Shown here in pieces: positions 47,601 through 56,752 of a stretch of 64,000 nucleotides of DNA. Where the stretch lies: IMG/VR virus record IMGVR_UViG_3300035670_000052, positions 1 to 64,000 of that record; one strand, written 5' to 3'. The DNA comes from a virus. Within the stretch, counting starts at the first letter, position 1; each line of letters begins with the position of its first letter. A program made the position numbers and the translations under genes. The notes beneath the pieces were generated by a model. That model was given only the letters and a program-made list of their open reading frames with translations, had not been told where the DNA came from and did no database searches.

Positions 47601-49248
47601 TGATCAGTTTGTTACAACTACTGGCACATCTTTACTGGCATCAACAAATGGAATAGTATGGAGAATAAGAACTGTTCCAGGAAACTTGATGCAAAAAATA
47701 TCTTATAATAATAACTTATATGTAGTTTCTGTTGATGCTAATGATGCAAACACTGCAATATCCACTGATACAATTGTTTGGCAAATAAGAACTTCGGGAT
47801 TTGGAACTAGTCAAATTGGTGGAGTAACAAATAATGGAACAGTTTGGGTTATTGCTGGTAGAACAGGAACTTTAGCAACTTCTACACAAGATACATTTAG
47901 TTCTACTGGTAGCGGAGCATTCTTAAGAGCATCAACTGATAGTATATCTTGGATCACCAGAACTACACCACAAGGAACTTTAAATATTGGTTCAAATGGA
48001 GGATTTTCTTCTGCTGGTTCTTATACATTGGCATGGGGAACTAACTCAATATTTAATTATTTCTTAATAGCATCTACTGATAATATTGTTTGGCAAATGA
48101 GGACTGCAATATTCCCTACTAATATTTACAGTTTTACTTATGGAAATGGTATTTACTTATATACAACTCAAGGATCTGGTGGTGTTGCAACTTCTACTGA
48201 TACAATTGTTTGGAATTTAAGAACCTCTGGATCAACATCAGCATTATTTTCTTCTGTATATGGATCATTACCAACAGATACATTTATAGTTGCTGGTTCT
48301 TTAGGTTATCTTGCAACTTCTACTGATTCTATTAACTGGAGATTAAGAACAACGGGATTTGGAACAACAAATATTAATTCATTTGGATTAACTTATAATG
48401 ATGGTCTTTATACTGCAACGATACCTCAACAACAAAGAACATCGACTAATGGTATTACTTGGGTCTTAAGAACCTCTGGATTTGGATCTACATCAATTAA
48501 TGCTATTGCTTATGGTAATAATAATTATGTAATTGTTGGTCCTGTTGGTACTTTAGCAACCTCTACTCAAACTCTTTTGAGTTCTTATGGTACTGGTGCA
48601 TTATTACAAGCATCCACAGATACAATAATATGGACAACTAGAACAGTTGCAAATAATACTATATCAATCACTGCTTTAGCCGGTGAAAGTTCTTATTCGT
48701 TGGCATCGGTAACAAATATTATAAATGACAGTAGTGTTATGGTTTCTACGGATAACATTAACTGGGTTTTAAGAACTTCTGGATTTGGTACGACTGCGAT
48801 TAATGCCTTTACTTATGGCAATTTTTATGTTGCTGGCGGTAACAGTGGAACCATCTCTACTTCTACAGATACGATTGTTTGGTCATTAAGAACATCAGGA
48901 TTCGGTACATCTGCGATTAATGCTCTTGCTTTCAATAATAACATTTATGTCGCCGCTGGTGTAAGTGGATCAATCAGAACATCAACTGATGGAATTTTTT
49001 GGATTGTAAGATCTTCTGGATTTGGAACAACTAATATTAATTCATTAATTTATGGAACCGATTTTGTTGCTGGTGGTCTTGCAGGAACTCTTACTTCTGC
49101 ATCATCCACAACACAATCTGTGGCAGGAAATGGTGGCGCTGGAATTCGTGGGGGTGGTGGAGGTGGTGGAGGATACTCTCAGGAAACAAATCTTGCAGGA
49201 ACAGGTGGAACAGGTGGAACTGGATATGTTAAAATTTCATGGTGGTAA
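44668..49248 (+). CDS. Asp-box repeat adhesin 3 (largest)
   Basis: 1526 residues. N-terminus SNRVTGVSTVVNATDAANKS and YQEFTTSGAQTFYIPPTATQ, then a Gly-rich domain, then an array of some 30 Asp-box repeats from about residue 300 to 1490, and a short Gly-rich end (AGTGGTGGTGYVKISWW). Several repeats are nearly identical at the DNA level, so repeat number may change by recombination. The second glycan operon starts 46 bases downstream. Confidence 0.78.
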   Translation: MAILDSNRVTGVSTVVNATDAANKSYADYVLSGGGGSAYPSTTGNDGKFLSVRSGLPSYTQWTSINSTSSSNTEPTYKGYQEFTTSGAQTFYIPPTATQFYIEAIGGGGGGASGRTTGTVGSGGGGGSGAYNSWLIRRSELGNASSITVTPGAGGAVASSGGNTTVTWTGNSPIGTATYTLTSSGGTGASPSAVTAGSAGAAADATLNPLYTTAGLAGGTGLTSWSSVNNVTQVNPFQVTGGGGGAYNTREGGNSLTYYYGNAYNTAGSASGGAGSDGIPGSYTGSYGSGGGGGGALSTGINSWYLRTSGFGSTAIDSLAYGNGNYVAGGFSPTISWILRTVGFGSSSIQGLIYGNGLYVASVISSGFLRASTDGVTWVARTSPAIAPFSDTMGGIYDGSNYFISGGAVTPGGLLTSTDTISWTLRTSGFFTLWMGSISYGSGETEKYIIGGQSGRLSSSTDSISWVSRTSGFGTSGIMSSVYDGSNYYIGGAGPLLRVSTNGIAWVTRTAPMSGYYVNMIYGLNTYVASGSSGSVISSTNGIEWTLRTSSLGVAGSAVYALLYNNNLYYAGDGTGRIVTSTDTITWITRTSGKSVVIHEIASDGINYVVVGNSGVSLTSTQSTLSNLGNGGLLTASTDGITWTLRTNFNIQTIQLLSASNSYYVAAGSNYISEPALISSTDNINWFSRTTGFGTTSISAVGYGNNEFLIGGSANNVTWTLRTSGFGTSQISSVIYGGDSFLIGTPFVTGFIRASTDGVSWVTRTSGFGSTGINFYSYFNGEYLIGGNSAFITWTLRTSGFGTTNIFSVNFGGSHFIAHGVSGTLTASTDGVSWSLRTSGFGTSQIINATYFNGEHLIGGAGALIRASTDTIAWISRTAPLNTLSFYNFNGIKTLNSSGSYVFGMTQDSLNNYGMIASTDNINWEFRTSGRGNVIHYTTAFGVSTYALGVNGGVSTSTDSISWTIRTATASPQYMVYGDQFVTTTGTSLLASTNGIVWRIRTVPGNLMQKISYNNNLYVVSVDANDANTAISTDTIVWQIRTSGFGTSQIGGVTNNGTVWVIAGRTGTLATSTQDTFSSTGSGAFLRASTDSISWITRTTPQGTLNIGSNGGFSSAGSYTLAWGTNSIFNYFLIASTDNIVWQMRTAIFPTNIYSFTYGNGIYLYTTQGSGGVATSTDTIVWNLRTSGSTSALFSSVYGSLPTDTFIVAGSLGYLATSTDSINWRLRTTGFGTTNINSFGLTYNDGLYTATIPQQQRTSTNGITWVLRTSGFGSTSINAIAYGNNNYVIVGPVGTLATSTQTLLSSYGTGALLQASTDTIIWTTRTVANNTISITALAGESSYSLASVTNIINDSSVMVSTDNINWVLRTSGFGTTAINAFTYGNFYVAGGNSGTISTSTDTIVWSLRTSGFGTSAINALAFNNNIYVAAGVSGSIRTSTDGIFWIVRSSGFGTTNINSLIYGTDFVAGGLAGTLTSASSTTQSVAGNGGAGIRGGGGGGGGYSQETNLAGTGGTGGTGYVKISWW

Positions 49249-49293
49249 AACGTGCCTAGATATGTTATAATCATTCGTATCTGACTTTAGTTT

Positions 49294-50010
49294 ATGCTAA
49301 ATTATTCGAATCAACCGAAGACTGATTTCAAAGGAAAAACAATCGCATTTTGTCTTCCTGGATTTTCATATTCAGGAACCTTTATGACTCAGATGATCCG
49401 CCTTTTGTTTGATCTGAATCAAATGGGGATCAACTTTTATATTTCACAAAAATACAGTTCGATGGTTAACTTTGCCAGAACTGATTGTTTGCAGGCAGAT
49501 AACTTTGCAGGGACCATGCTGACTCCTTGGAGGGGTCAAGTTCCTTATGATTACATCATGTGGATTGATAGTGATATTATCTTTAAAACAGAAGATCTTC
49601 TAGAACTTCTAAAGATGGATAAGGATATTTCGACTGGATGGTATGTTCAGTCGAATGGAACTCCAGTATCCAATCAATCAACAGTAGTTGTGGATATGGA
49701 TAAAAAACTTCTTTTGGAGAAGGGTTCTTATTATTTTGAAACTATTGAAGATATGCAACGCCGTTCAGAACCATTTAAAATCGAATACTGTGGATTTGGT
49801 TGGGTTCTGATGAAAAAAGGTATTTTTGAAAAAATTCCTTATCCTTGGTTTGCACCAAAGAAAGTTCAACTCATTCGTGAGGATGGAATCGTTCTTGAAG
49901 ATATGTGTTCTGAAGATGTAGCAATGTGTGAAGATATTCGTGAGCATGGATTTGACATCTGGTGCAATCCAAAAGTTCGTGTCGGTCATCAAAAAATGGT
50001 AATTCTATGA
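49294..50010 (+). CDS. GT-A-type glycosyltransferase
   Basis: 238 residues. IAFCLPGFSYSGTFMTQMIR, YDYIMWIDSDIIFKTEDLLE (DSD metal site) and FGWVLMKKGIFEKIPYPWF then SEDVAMCEDIREHGF match GT-A folds of phage and viral glycosyltransferases. It has a paralogue directly downstream. First gene of the second glycan operon. Confidence 0.78.
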   Translation: MLNYSNQPKTDFKGKTIAFCLPGFSYSGTFMTQMIRLLFDLNQMGINFYISQKYSSMVNFARTDCLQADNFAGTMLTPWRGQVPYDYIMWIDSDIIFKTEDLLELLKMDKDISTGWYVQSNGTPVSNQSTVVVDMDKKLLLEKGSYYFETIEDMQRRSEPFKIEYCGFGWVLMKKGIFEKIPYPWFAPKKVQLIREDGIVLEDMCSEDVAMCEDIREHGFDIWCNPKVRVGHQKMVIL

Positions 50011-50666
50011 TGCATTTTAATGTTGTTATTGCAACTCCAGGCAATAAACTTACAGCAGAATATGTAAAATCATTACTTGGAACAATTCAAGTAATGCAGG
50101 CAAATAATATTTCTTGGCACTTTCAAAATGAATATGCTTCTTTAGTTACAAATGCAAGAGAAGCAACAATTACTGGAAGTCGTCAATTAGAAGTTTTTAA
50201 TAAATCACCTGGTAAAGGTCAATATACATACGATAAAATCTTTTGTATTGATAGTGATATTGTTTGGAATCCCGATCATTTTCTTAAGTTGTATTCATCA
50301 GATAAAGATGTTATTTCTGGCGTTTACTTTGAGGCACAAGGTGCCGATGCGATGATTCACCAAACAAAAGAAAGTCATCGTCCTATGACTAGAGATGAAG
50401 TTTTTTCTCTTGCTCAAGTAGGAAATCCTTTTAAAGTATGGGGAGTTGGACTTGGATTTGTTTGTATAAAGCAAGGAGTTTTTGAAAGTATTCAACGTCC
50501 TTGGTATCGCCTTGGAAAAATTATTCAAGAAGTTGATGGTGTAGTTTATGAACTTCCTCTTGGTGAAGATCTAGATTGGTGTGAACGAGTTGCAGAAAAG
50601 GGACATGATGTTTATGTTGATCCAACTGTAGTAGTTGGACATATGAAAACTAATATGGTATTATGA
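50007..50666 (+). CDS. GT-A-type glycosyltransferase, paralogue
   Basis: 219 residues from the ATG overlapping the previous stop. VVIATPGNKLTAEYVKSLLG, DKIFCIDSDIVWNPDHFLKL (DSD) and GVGLGFVCIKQGVFESIQRP then GEDLDWCERVAEKGHDVYVD repeat the layout of the gene before it. Likely a tandem duplication with different donor or acceptor choice. Confidence 0.78.
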   Translation: MMHFNVVIATPGNKLTAEYVKSLLGTIQVMQANNISWHFQNEYASLVTNAREATITGSRQLEVFNKSPGKGQYTYDKIFCIDSDIVWNPDHFLKLYSSDKDVISGVYFEAQGADAMIHQTKESHRPMTRDEVFSLAQVGNPFKVWGVGLGFVCIKQGVFESIQRPWYRLGKIIQEVDGVVYELPLGEDLDWCERVAEKGHDVYVDPTVVVGHMKTNMVL

Positions 50667-51376
50667 AAAAACTTGCAGTCTTTTATCATCTAGGGGCAAT
50701 CAATAGTCTCTGGGATAAATTTTTGGATGAACAACTTGGTTTGATTAAATCATCTGGTCTTGCAGATGTGGCAACCATAAACATGTGCTATGCTTGCCCA
50801 GATCATGCTGTAAATGAAATCAAGATCTATGTTCGTCAGAAGTATCCTTTTGTAAATATTCTTTCTTCCAGAATCCTTGAAGGTAAAGGAGAACAGGAGA
50901 ACTTATTTGAAGGGCAAACATTAAAAGAACTTCAAACATATTCAAAAACAAACGATGGATATGTTCTTTATATTCATTCTAAAGGAATGCTTCATGCAGT
51001 AAATTCATATCAAACCATCCCAACAAGAGATTGGCGTCATTATATGAATTATTGGTGCATCGAAAGATGGAAGGACTGTATTCAAAAATTAGAAGATGAT
51101 CAGGTGGATGCAGTTTCGACAAATTGGACTCGTGATCCTTATCCACATTTTGCGGGAAACTTCTGGTGGGCAACGACTGATTATATTAAAACTCTTCCAA
51201 ATGTTCTGGACAGAAGTTTATATTATGATGAGAAGTTTACGGAAAAGTTTGATGGTCATCGATTCTGTTATGAAGTATGGATGGCAACCAATAGTCCAAA
51301 GGTAAGATCGATTCATTATAGTGCGATTGATCATTACTATGCACCCTATCCGAGAGAGCGTTATGTTACAGTATAG
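50663..51376 (+). CDS. Sugar-transferase-like protein with HSKG motif
   Basis: 237 residues. LAVFYHLGAINSLWDKFLDE, DGYVLYIHSKGMLHAVNSY, TRDWRHYMNYWCIERWKDCI and FAGNFWWATTDYIKTLP form ordered blocks that recur in the next gene's N-terminal half. The HSKG and FAGNFWWA pattern is typical of uncharacterised phage and bacterial glycan proteins. A transferase role is inferred. Confidence 0.62.
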   Translation: MKKLAVFYHLGAINSLWDKFLDEQLGLIKSSGLADVATINMCYACPDHAVNEIKIYVRQKYPFVNILSSRILEGKGEQENLFEGQTLKELQTYSKTNDGYVLYIHSKGMLHAVNSYQTIPTRDWRHYMNYWCIERWKDCIQKLEDDQVDAVSTNWTRDPYPHFAGNFWWATTDYIKTLPNVLDRSLYYDEKFTEKFDGHRFCYEVWMATNSPKVRSIHYSAIDHYYAPYPRERYVTV

Positions 51377-52796
51377 AAATCAAATCGAAAAACCAAAATC
51401 AATCACAGTTTTTTATCATCTATTCATTCCTGATACTAATAACATGTGGGTATGGTGGATTGATGAGCAGATGGGTTTGCTGAAATCTTCAGGACTTGCT
51501 GATAAGGCAAAGATTAATATGTGTATGACTCTTCCTCTTGGATTGTATAACTCCAAGACTGGGCATTCTTATGATGAAATGGTTATTGGTTATATTAAAG
51601 ACCGTTATCCTTTTGTGAATATTGTTGATATATGTCCAACAGGAGAACAACCAAATCTTTATGAGGGTCAAACTCTTGCGAAGATTTATGAGCACTGTCA
51701 AGAATATGATGGATTTGTTTTCTACTTCCATAACAAAGGAATGAGTTCTTATTCAACTCATATTCCTGGTGCCATTAAAGATTGGCGACACTACATGCAG
51801 TATTATAATATTGAAAAGTGGGAAGATTGCGTTGCCAAACTTGAAGAAGGATATCAGTGTTGTGGTGTTGATTGGGTTGAACGCCATGATATTAAACTTG
51901 ACTTTGTGGTTCAGCACTATGCTGGAAACTTTTGGTGGGCACGAAATGATTATATCCGTACTCTAAAGCATCCAATCAAGATCGAAGAGTACATGGATGT
52001 AGAAGCGATGATGCGAGAACTGCAAAACTATCGTTATTGTTTTGAACTTTGGATGGCAACTGGTAATCCAAAGCAACACTGCTTCCATTATCGCCGTCAT
52101 CATCAGTATGATAATCAGGGACTGGAAAGATACTTTACATACTTCCCACCCGAAATGTATCGTGAAGATGTTGAAACTGATGAAACGAAATATACAAGAA
52201 ATAAACTTGATGTATTGTTAGAAATTGGAAGACAAAATATGTTTAATTGGAGAGATCATCGTCGGTTTGCTGATTGGATTGTTCGTCGTAAGCAACCAGA
52301 AACGATTGTGGATCTTGGAGTTGATTATGGTTATTCGACATTCTGTTTCGCAATTCCCGAGATTGGACATGTTTATGGTATTGATAGTTTTGAAGGAGAT
52401 GTTTGTGCAGGAGAACGAGATACTTATGAATATGTGATTAATAAGCAAAAAGAACTTGACTTAAACAACATTACAATCATTAAAGGATTCTTTGATGATA
52501 TTGTGAAAACTTGGGATAAGCAGATTGATATTCTCCATATTGATGGTCTTCATACCTATGAGGCAGTCAAGAATGATTTTGAGAAGTGGTCGCCATTTGT
52601 AAAAGAAAATGGTATAATACTAATGCATGATACTATGGTTGAAGATCCAAAGTTTGGTGTGAGCAGATTCTTTAAAGAAATTAATCTTCCTAAAACTAAC
52701 TTTGGACATTGTAATGGACTGGGTGTTGTGAGTAAAGACATAAATCTTATTAACGAAATCAAAAATAATTTTGGAGAGTTTATTCGTGAAATTTAA
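51363..52796 (+). CDS. Fusion: HSKG-type glycan domain plus methyltransferase
   Basis: 477 residues. Residues about 12-260 repeat the previous protein (FYHLFIPDTNNMWVWWIDEQ, FVFYFHNKGMSSYS, YAGNFWWARNDYIRTL). Residues 285-477 are a class I methyltransferase: ETIVDLGVDYGYSTFCFA (motif I), VYGIDSFEGD, IDILHIDGLHTYEAVKNDF and NGIILMHDTM. The enzyme could build and then methylate a sugar. The N-terminal half and the previous gene are a duplication. Confidence 0.78.
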   Translation: MLQYRNQIEKPKSITVFYHLFIPDTNNMWVWWIDEQMGLLKSSGLADKAKINMCMTLPLGLYNSKTGHSYDEMVIGYIKDRYPFVNIVDICPTGEQPNLYEGQTLAKIYEHCQEYDGFVFYFHNKGMSSYSTHIPGAIKDWRHYMQYYNIEKWEDCVAKLEEGYQCCGVDWVERHDIKLDFVVQHYAGNFWWARNDYIRTLKHPIKIEEYMDVEAMMRELQNYRYCFELWMATGNPKQHCFHYRRHHQYDNQGLERYFTYFPPEMYREDVETDETKYTRNKLDVLLEIGRQNMFNWRDHRRFADWIVRRKQPETIVDLGVDYGYSTFCFAIPEIGHVYGIDSFEGDVCAGERDTYEYVINKQKELDLNNITIIKGFFDDIVKTWDKQIDILHIDGLHTYEAVKNDFEKWSPFVKENGIILMHDTMVEDPKFGVSRFFKEINLPKTNFGHCNGLGVVSKDINLINEIKNNFGEFIREI

Positions 52797-53628
52797 TCTG
52801 TGTCGTATTGTACCTGATAATGGTTTTTATATTCATTCTCAAGTTTTCCATGAGATTGAAGCGGCGATGTTTTTTACCCTTCAAAGGATGGGGTATGAAG
52901 TTACGAATAGTGTAAATGACTTCAAAAGAGATGCTAGAAATATTGTGTTTGGAATGCACCACTGCCCCGTAGATGTTGTTCGGCATGATGTTCCTAAAGA
53001 TACAATTGTATATTCTTTAGAACAAATGAGAGATTCTCCAGAGTGTATTCGATGGTGTAGAAAATATCGTGGATTAGAAGTATGGGATTATTCTATGAGG
53101 AACGTAGATGTTCTTCGTAAGGCAGGTGTAGAAAATATCAAGCACTGTAAAGTTGGATATGTCCCAGAAATTTCTTACTTTGAAAGGAACAAACCAGAAG
53201 AAAGAGATATTGACATTCTTTTTTATGGTTCTCCATCTCCTAGAAGAGTTGCTGTAATGGATGTTTTTGATAAAGATCCAAACATCAACTTTGTTCATGT
53301 TCAATCAACTTATGGTGATGATCGTGATAAGTATATTCAAAGAGCAAAGTTGGTAATTAATTTGCACAATCACGATAATCAAATCTTTGAAATCATTCGC
53401 GTATCGCATTTGATTCAAAATAAAGTTCCTGTTCTTTGTGAGAGAAATTCTTATACAGATTTTCCAGATTATATGGAAGGAACAGTGTTTACTGCGCCAT
53501 ATGAACAGTTTGTTGCGAAGGCATATGAACTTCTGAAAAATACAAAAGAACTAGATGAGCAAGCAGAAAGGGGATTGGAAATTTTTAAAAAATCTCCCAT
53601 GGAAAATTTTCTTAAGGAGGTTTTATGA
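52786..53628 (+). CDS. GT-B-type glycosyltransferase
   Basis: 280 residues from a GTG at 52786, chosen because TTGGAG lies just upstream. NIVFGMHHCPVDVVRHDVPK, DIDILFYGSPSPRRVAVMDV and LHNHDNQIFEIIRVSHLIQN (E-I-I-R-V-S, donor side) followed by VPVLCERN match CgeB-like/group 1 transferases. It overlaps the neighbours on both sides. Confidence 0.75.
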   Translation: MKFNLCRIVPDNGFYIHSQVFHEIEAAMFFTLQRMGYEVTNSVNDFKRDARNIVFGMHHCPVDVVRHDVPKDTIVYSLEQMRDSPECIRWCRKYRGLEVWDYSMRNVDVLRKAGVENIKHCKVGYVPEISYFERNKPEERDIDILFYGSPSPRRVAVMDVFDKDPNINFVHVQSTYGDDRDKYIQRAKLVINLHNHDNQIFEIIRVSHLIQNKVPVLCERNSYTDFPDYMEGTVFTAPYEQFVAKAYELLKNTKELDEQAERGLEIFKKSPMENFLKEVL

Positions 53629-55478
53629 AAGTAATTGATGGTTTTTCATTCTTTAATGAATTTGATATTCTTAAGTTGAGATTGGAATATCTCCGCGATG
53701 TTGTAGATTATTTTGTTATTTCTGAATGTAACTATACACATTCTGGAAAACCAAAACCATATTATTTGGATCAAATAATTGATCAATTTGATGATGAATT
53801 AAAGTCTAAAATTATTCGTCTTAAATATGAACCCAATATTGATGGGTATGATTTTAGTAATAGGGATGAATGTAATTTTGAATCTGGTTTTTGGAAATTA
53901 GAACAGGGGCAACGAGATCATATCAGTAAAGGATTATTTCAATTTGGATTTGATGATCTTTTCATGTTAAGTGATGCTGATGAGATTCCGAAGAAAGAAT
54001 TGATTCTTTATATGAAAGATAATATTTCTAAAGAATCATTTGCCACTGCTATGTGTGAAAACTTTTATTATAATTTTAATACATATGAAAATGATACGTG
54101 GGCAGGAACAGTATTTACTACAGTTAAGAATGCACTAGAAAATGGATGCAATTACTTAAGAGCAAACTGTTTTACTTTTCCTTTTGCAGAAAAGTCTGGG
54201 TGGCACCTTACATTCTTTGGTGGAATTGAACAAATTAAAACAAAGTTGGAATCCTATGCTCATCAAGAATTTAATCGTGATGATATTAAAAATGAAGAGC
54301 ATATTAAAACCGCGATTAAAACTGGGACTGATCTTCTAGATCGTAAGCATGAACATAAACAGTTCATCAAGTATAATTTTTCAAACTTTCCAGAAGACTT
54401 TAAAAGTGCTATAATTAAAACATTCGCAGAAGAATACTATAAGATGCCAGAACCCGAAGTTGTAACACGACCAGAGTTTCTTCATAATAATATGCCACCA
54501 CTTCTTGAGGCATCGTTGAATCCTGATGGAACTGGTGGTACGGAGATTATGGGTCGTGCTTGGCAAGATCTTGTTCTTCCTGCGGCACCAGATCTTGCCG
54601 ATTGGCACTGGTGTGTGATTCCTGGTGATAATATTATTGCGCCAGATAATTCTAATATTGTTTGGTTGCATCCCCATCATAATGAGGTTGGTCTTGAACA
54701 GTTGATGGACAAGCAGTTCCAGAAACATTTTAAAGCATATGTTTTTGTTTCTGATTGGCAATATGGGAGATTTGGTGAAAAGTTTAATCTTCCCATGGAG
54801 AAATGTTTTGTTCTTAAGAATGCAATTCATCCTTTTGAACCTCATAAGAAACCTGAAGGAAAACTTCAACTGATGTTCCATCCTAATCCAATCCGTGGAT
54901 TGGATCTTCTTTTGGAAGGTATTAAATTGATTCCGGAAGAGGACTTTGAACTTCATATTTTCCATGAACTTGATCCTGATGAGCGTAAAAAACAATATGC
55001 TCAAGGGTTACAAACATATGAATATTCTCATGTTTGTGAACAAGAAGAAAAGTTTCTTCGTTACTGTTTAGCACTCGCAAATGATGATAAGCGAGTTGTT
55101 CGTCATACACGAACAAATAACTCTAAAATTCGTGAGCAATTGATGAAGACTCATATCTTTGCTTATCCATCATACTTTCAGGAGACATCTTGTATTTGTT
55201 TGATTGAAGCACTTTCTGCTGGATGTTCTGTAGTTGCAAGTAATCTTGCGGCACTTTCTGAAACTTCTCTGGGATTTGCTCGTCTTTATGGGTATATTCC
55301 TGATCGCCAAAAACATATTGAGCGTTTTGCGGAAGAACTTAAACAAACTATTACAGAATACCGAAATGGGCAGTTTGATAGCACCGCTCAAGTACAGGTA
55401 ATAAATAACTACTACAGTTGGGATACTAGAATCCAAGACTGGGTTAAATTTTCAAAAGAACTTTGGAGGAAATTTTAA
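53625..55478 (+). CDS. Fusion: GT17 plus GT4 glycosyltransferases
   Basis: 617 residues. Residues 1-260 are GT17-like: MKVIDGFSFFNEFDILKLRL, YFVISECNYTHSGKPKPYYL and LFMLSDADEIPKKE (DAD metal site). Residues 280-617 are a GT-B/GT4 domain: DGTGGTEIMGRAWQDLVL, KAYVFVSDWQYGRF, LQLMFHPNPIRGLDLLLEG and AYPSYFQETSCICLIEALSA with the E-x7-E donor motif. Two transferases on one chain could add consecutive sugars. Confidence 0.85.
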   Translation: MKVIDGFSFFNEFDILKLRLEYLRDVVDYFVISECNYTHSGKPKPYYLDQIIDQFDDELKSKIIRLKYEPNIDGYDFSNRDECNFESGFWKLEQGQRDHISKGLFQFGFDDLFMLSDADEIPKKELILYMKDNISKESFATAMCENFYYNFNTYENDTWAGTVFTTVKNALENGCNYLRANCFTFPFAEKSGWHLTFFGGIEQIKTKLESYAHQEFNRDDIKNEEHIKTAIKTGTDLLDRKHEHKQFIKYNFSNFPEDFKSAIIKTFAEEYYKMPEPEVVTRPEFLHNNMPPLLEASLNPDGTGGTEIMGRAWQDLVLPAAPDLADWHWCVIPGDNIIAPDNSNIVWLHPHHNEVGLEQLMDKQFQKHFKAYVFVSDWQYGRFGEKFNLPMEKCFVLKNAIHPFEPHKKPEGKLQLMFHPNPIRGLDLLLEGIKLIPEEDFELHIFHELDPDERKKQYAQGLQTYEYSHVCEQEEKFLRYCLALANDDKRVVRHTRTNNSKIREQLMKTHIFAYPSYFQETSCICLIEALSAGCSVVASNLAALSETSLGFARLYGYIPDRQKHIERFAEELKQTITEYRNGQFDSTAQVQVINNYYSWDTRIQDWVKFSKELWRKF

Positions 55479-55724
55479 ATGGCTACAAAAACTGAAACCC
55501 TTACAATGCCTTTAATGCATGTATATCACTTAACTGCGGATCCTGCAAATGATACTGGTTATACGATTGAAGAGGTAACAAAGTTAATGGAAGAGCATGG
55601 ATCCGATTATAAGATTGAAGTAACTGTGACTCATCCAATTCCAGATCCACAACCAGAAGAAATAGAAGTATCTTCGGAAGTAGTAGAAGAAAATTCGGCA
55701 ACATCTCAAGAAGTAACAGAATAA
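55479..55724 (+). CDS. 81-residue acidic protein
   Basis: MATKTETLTMPLMHVYHLTA, GYTIEEVTKLMEEHGSDYKI, then an acidic Pro/Glu-rich tail. It starts directly after the previous stop. The tail looks disordered. Function unknown. Confidence 0.6.
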   Translation: MATKTETLTMPLMHVYHLTADPANDTGYTIEEVTKLMEEHGSDYKIEVTVTHPIPDPQPEEIEVSSEVVEENSATSQEVTE

Positions 55725-55741
55725 TTTTTATTTAAATCATT

Positions 55742-56728
55742 ATGAATTTTGTAAAATTTGCTTTGGAAAATGGTGGAAGTATTCATCCTCTTTTAATACC
55801 ATCTTCAGAATTAAAGGGACCTGCTCTCACTAATCCTTCAATATACAATGATAATGGTAGGATTTTATTAAACTTAAGGAATATTAATTATACCCTATAC
55901 CATTCAGAAAAGAAAAAGTTTGAGCACCATTGGGGACCATTAGTTTATATTCATCCAGAAAATGATCTTCGTCTTCGCACAAAAAATATTATGTGTGAAG
56001 TTGATGATAATATGAATATTAAATGGTATAATCATATCGATACTTCAAGTTTTCCTGATAAAGAATTGTGGGAATTCGTTGGTCTTGAAGATGCTCGAAT
56101 TGTTCGATGGGATGGAAAACTCTATATTTGTGGTGTAAGAAGGGACTTAGAAACTACTGGTATAGGTAGAATGGAACTTTCTGAAATTGAAATCACAGGA
56201 AGTGGAGTTAAAGAACTTGCTCAATATAGGATTCCTACACCAGGTCATACTGGTAATGAAGGTTCTTATTGTGAAAAAAATTGGATGCCAATTCTTGACA
56301 TGCCATATCATTTTGTAAAATGGACAAATGGTACAGAAGTAGTTAAATATGATATTGAATCTAATAAAACAGAACAAGTTTTAGTTAAAAACTGGAGAGA
56401 TTTAGGTTGTATAGATTTACGGGGAGGATCTCAAGTAATTCCTATTGGTGTTTATCGTTTTTGTCTTAATCATGAAACTTATCTTTTCCGTAGTCCTGCA
56501 GACAGAAAAGATGGAACATATCGTCATAGATTTATAGTCTGGGATGAAAATTGGGATATTGTAAAAGTTTCCAAACAATTTGCATTCTTAAATGCTGAAG
56601 TAGAATTTGCAGTCGGGATGTGTGAATATAATGATGACTATTTGATTACTTTTGGTTTTCAAGATAATGCAGCTTATTTGTTAAAAGTTCCACAAAAATT
56701 TGTTTATGATTTCATTTTTGAAGACTAA
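55742..56728 (+). CDS. GH130-like glycoside phosphorylase/hydrolase fold
   Basis: 328 residues. ALTNPSIYNDNGRILLNLRN, WEFVGLEDARIVRWDGKLYI (GLEDAR, with the acid Asp of GH130), NEGSYCEKNWMPILDMPYHF and DLRGGSQVIPIGVYRF give the strand order of a five-bladed propeller. GH130 enzymes usually phosphorolyse beta-mannosides. A degradative enzyme among transferases could trim a glycan or act on host mannans; an inactive propeller is also possible. Confidence 0.72.
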   Translation: MNFVKFALENGGSIHPLLIPSSELKGPALTNPSIYNDNGRILLNLRNINYTLYHSEKKKFEHHWGPLVYIHPENDLRLRTKNIMCEVDDNMNIKWYNHIDTSSFPDKELWEFVGLEDARIVRWDGKLYICGVRRDLETTGIGRMELSEIEITGSGVKELAQYRIPTPGHTGNEGSYCEKNWMPILDMPYHFVKWTNGTEVVKYDIESNKTEQVLVKNWRDLGCIDLRGGSQVIPIGVYRFCLNHETYLFRSPADRKDGTYRHRFIVWDENWDIVKVSKQFAFLNAEVEFAVGMCEYNDDYLITFGFQDNAAYLLKVPQKFVYDFIFED

Positions 56729-56752
56729 TAAAATAATTTTTTATATTTCTAT

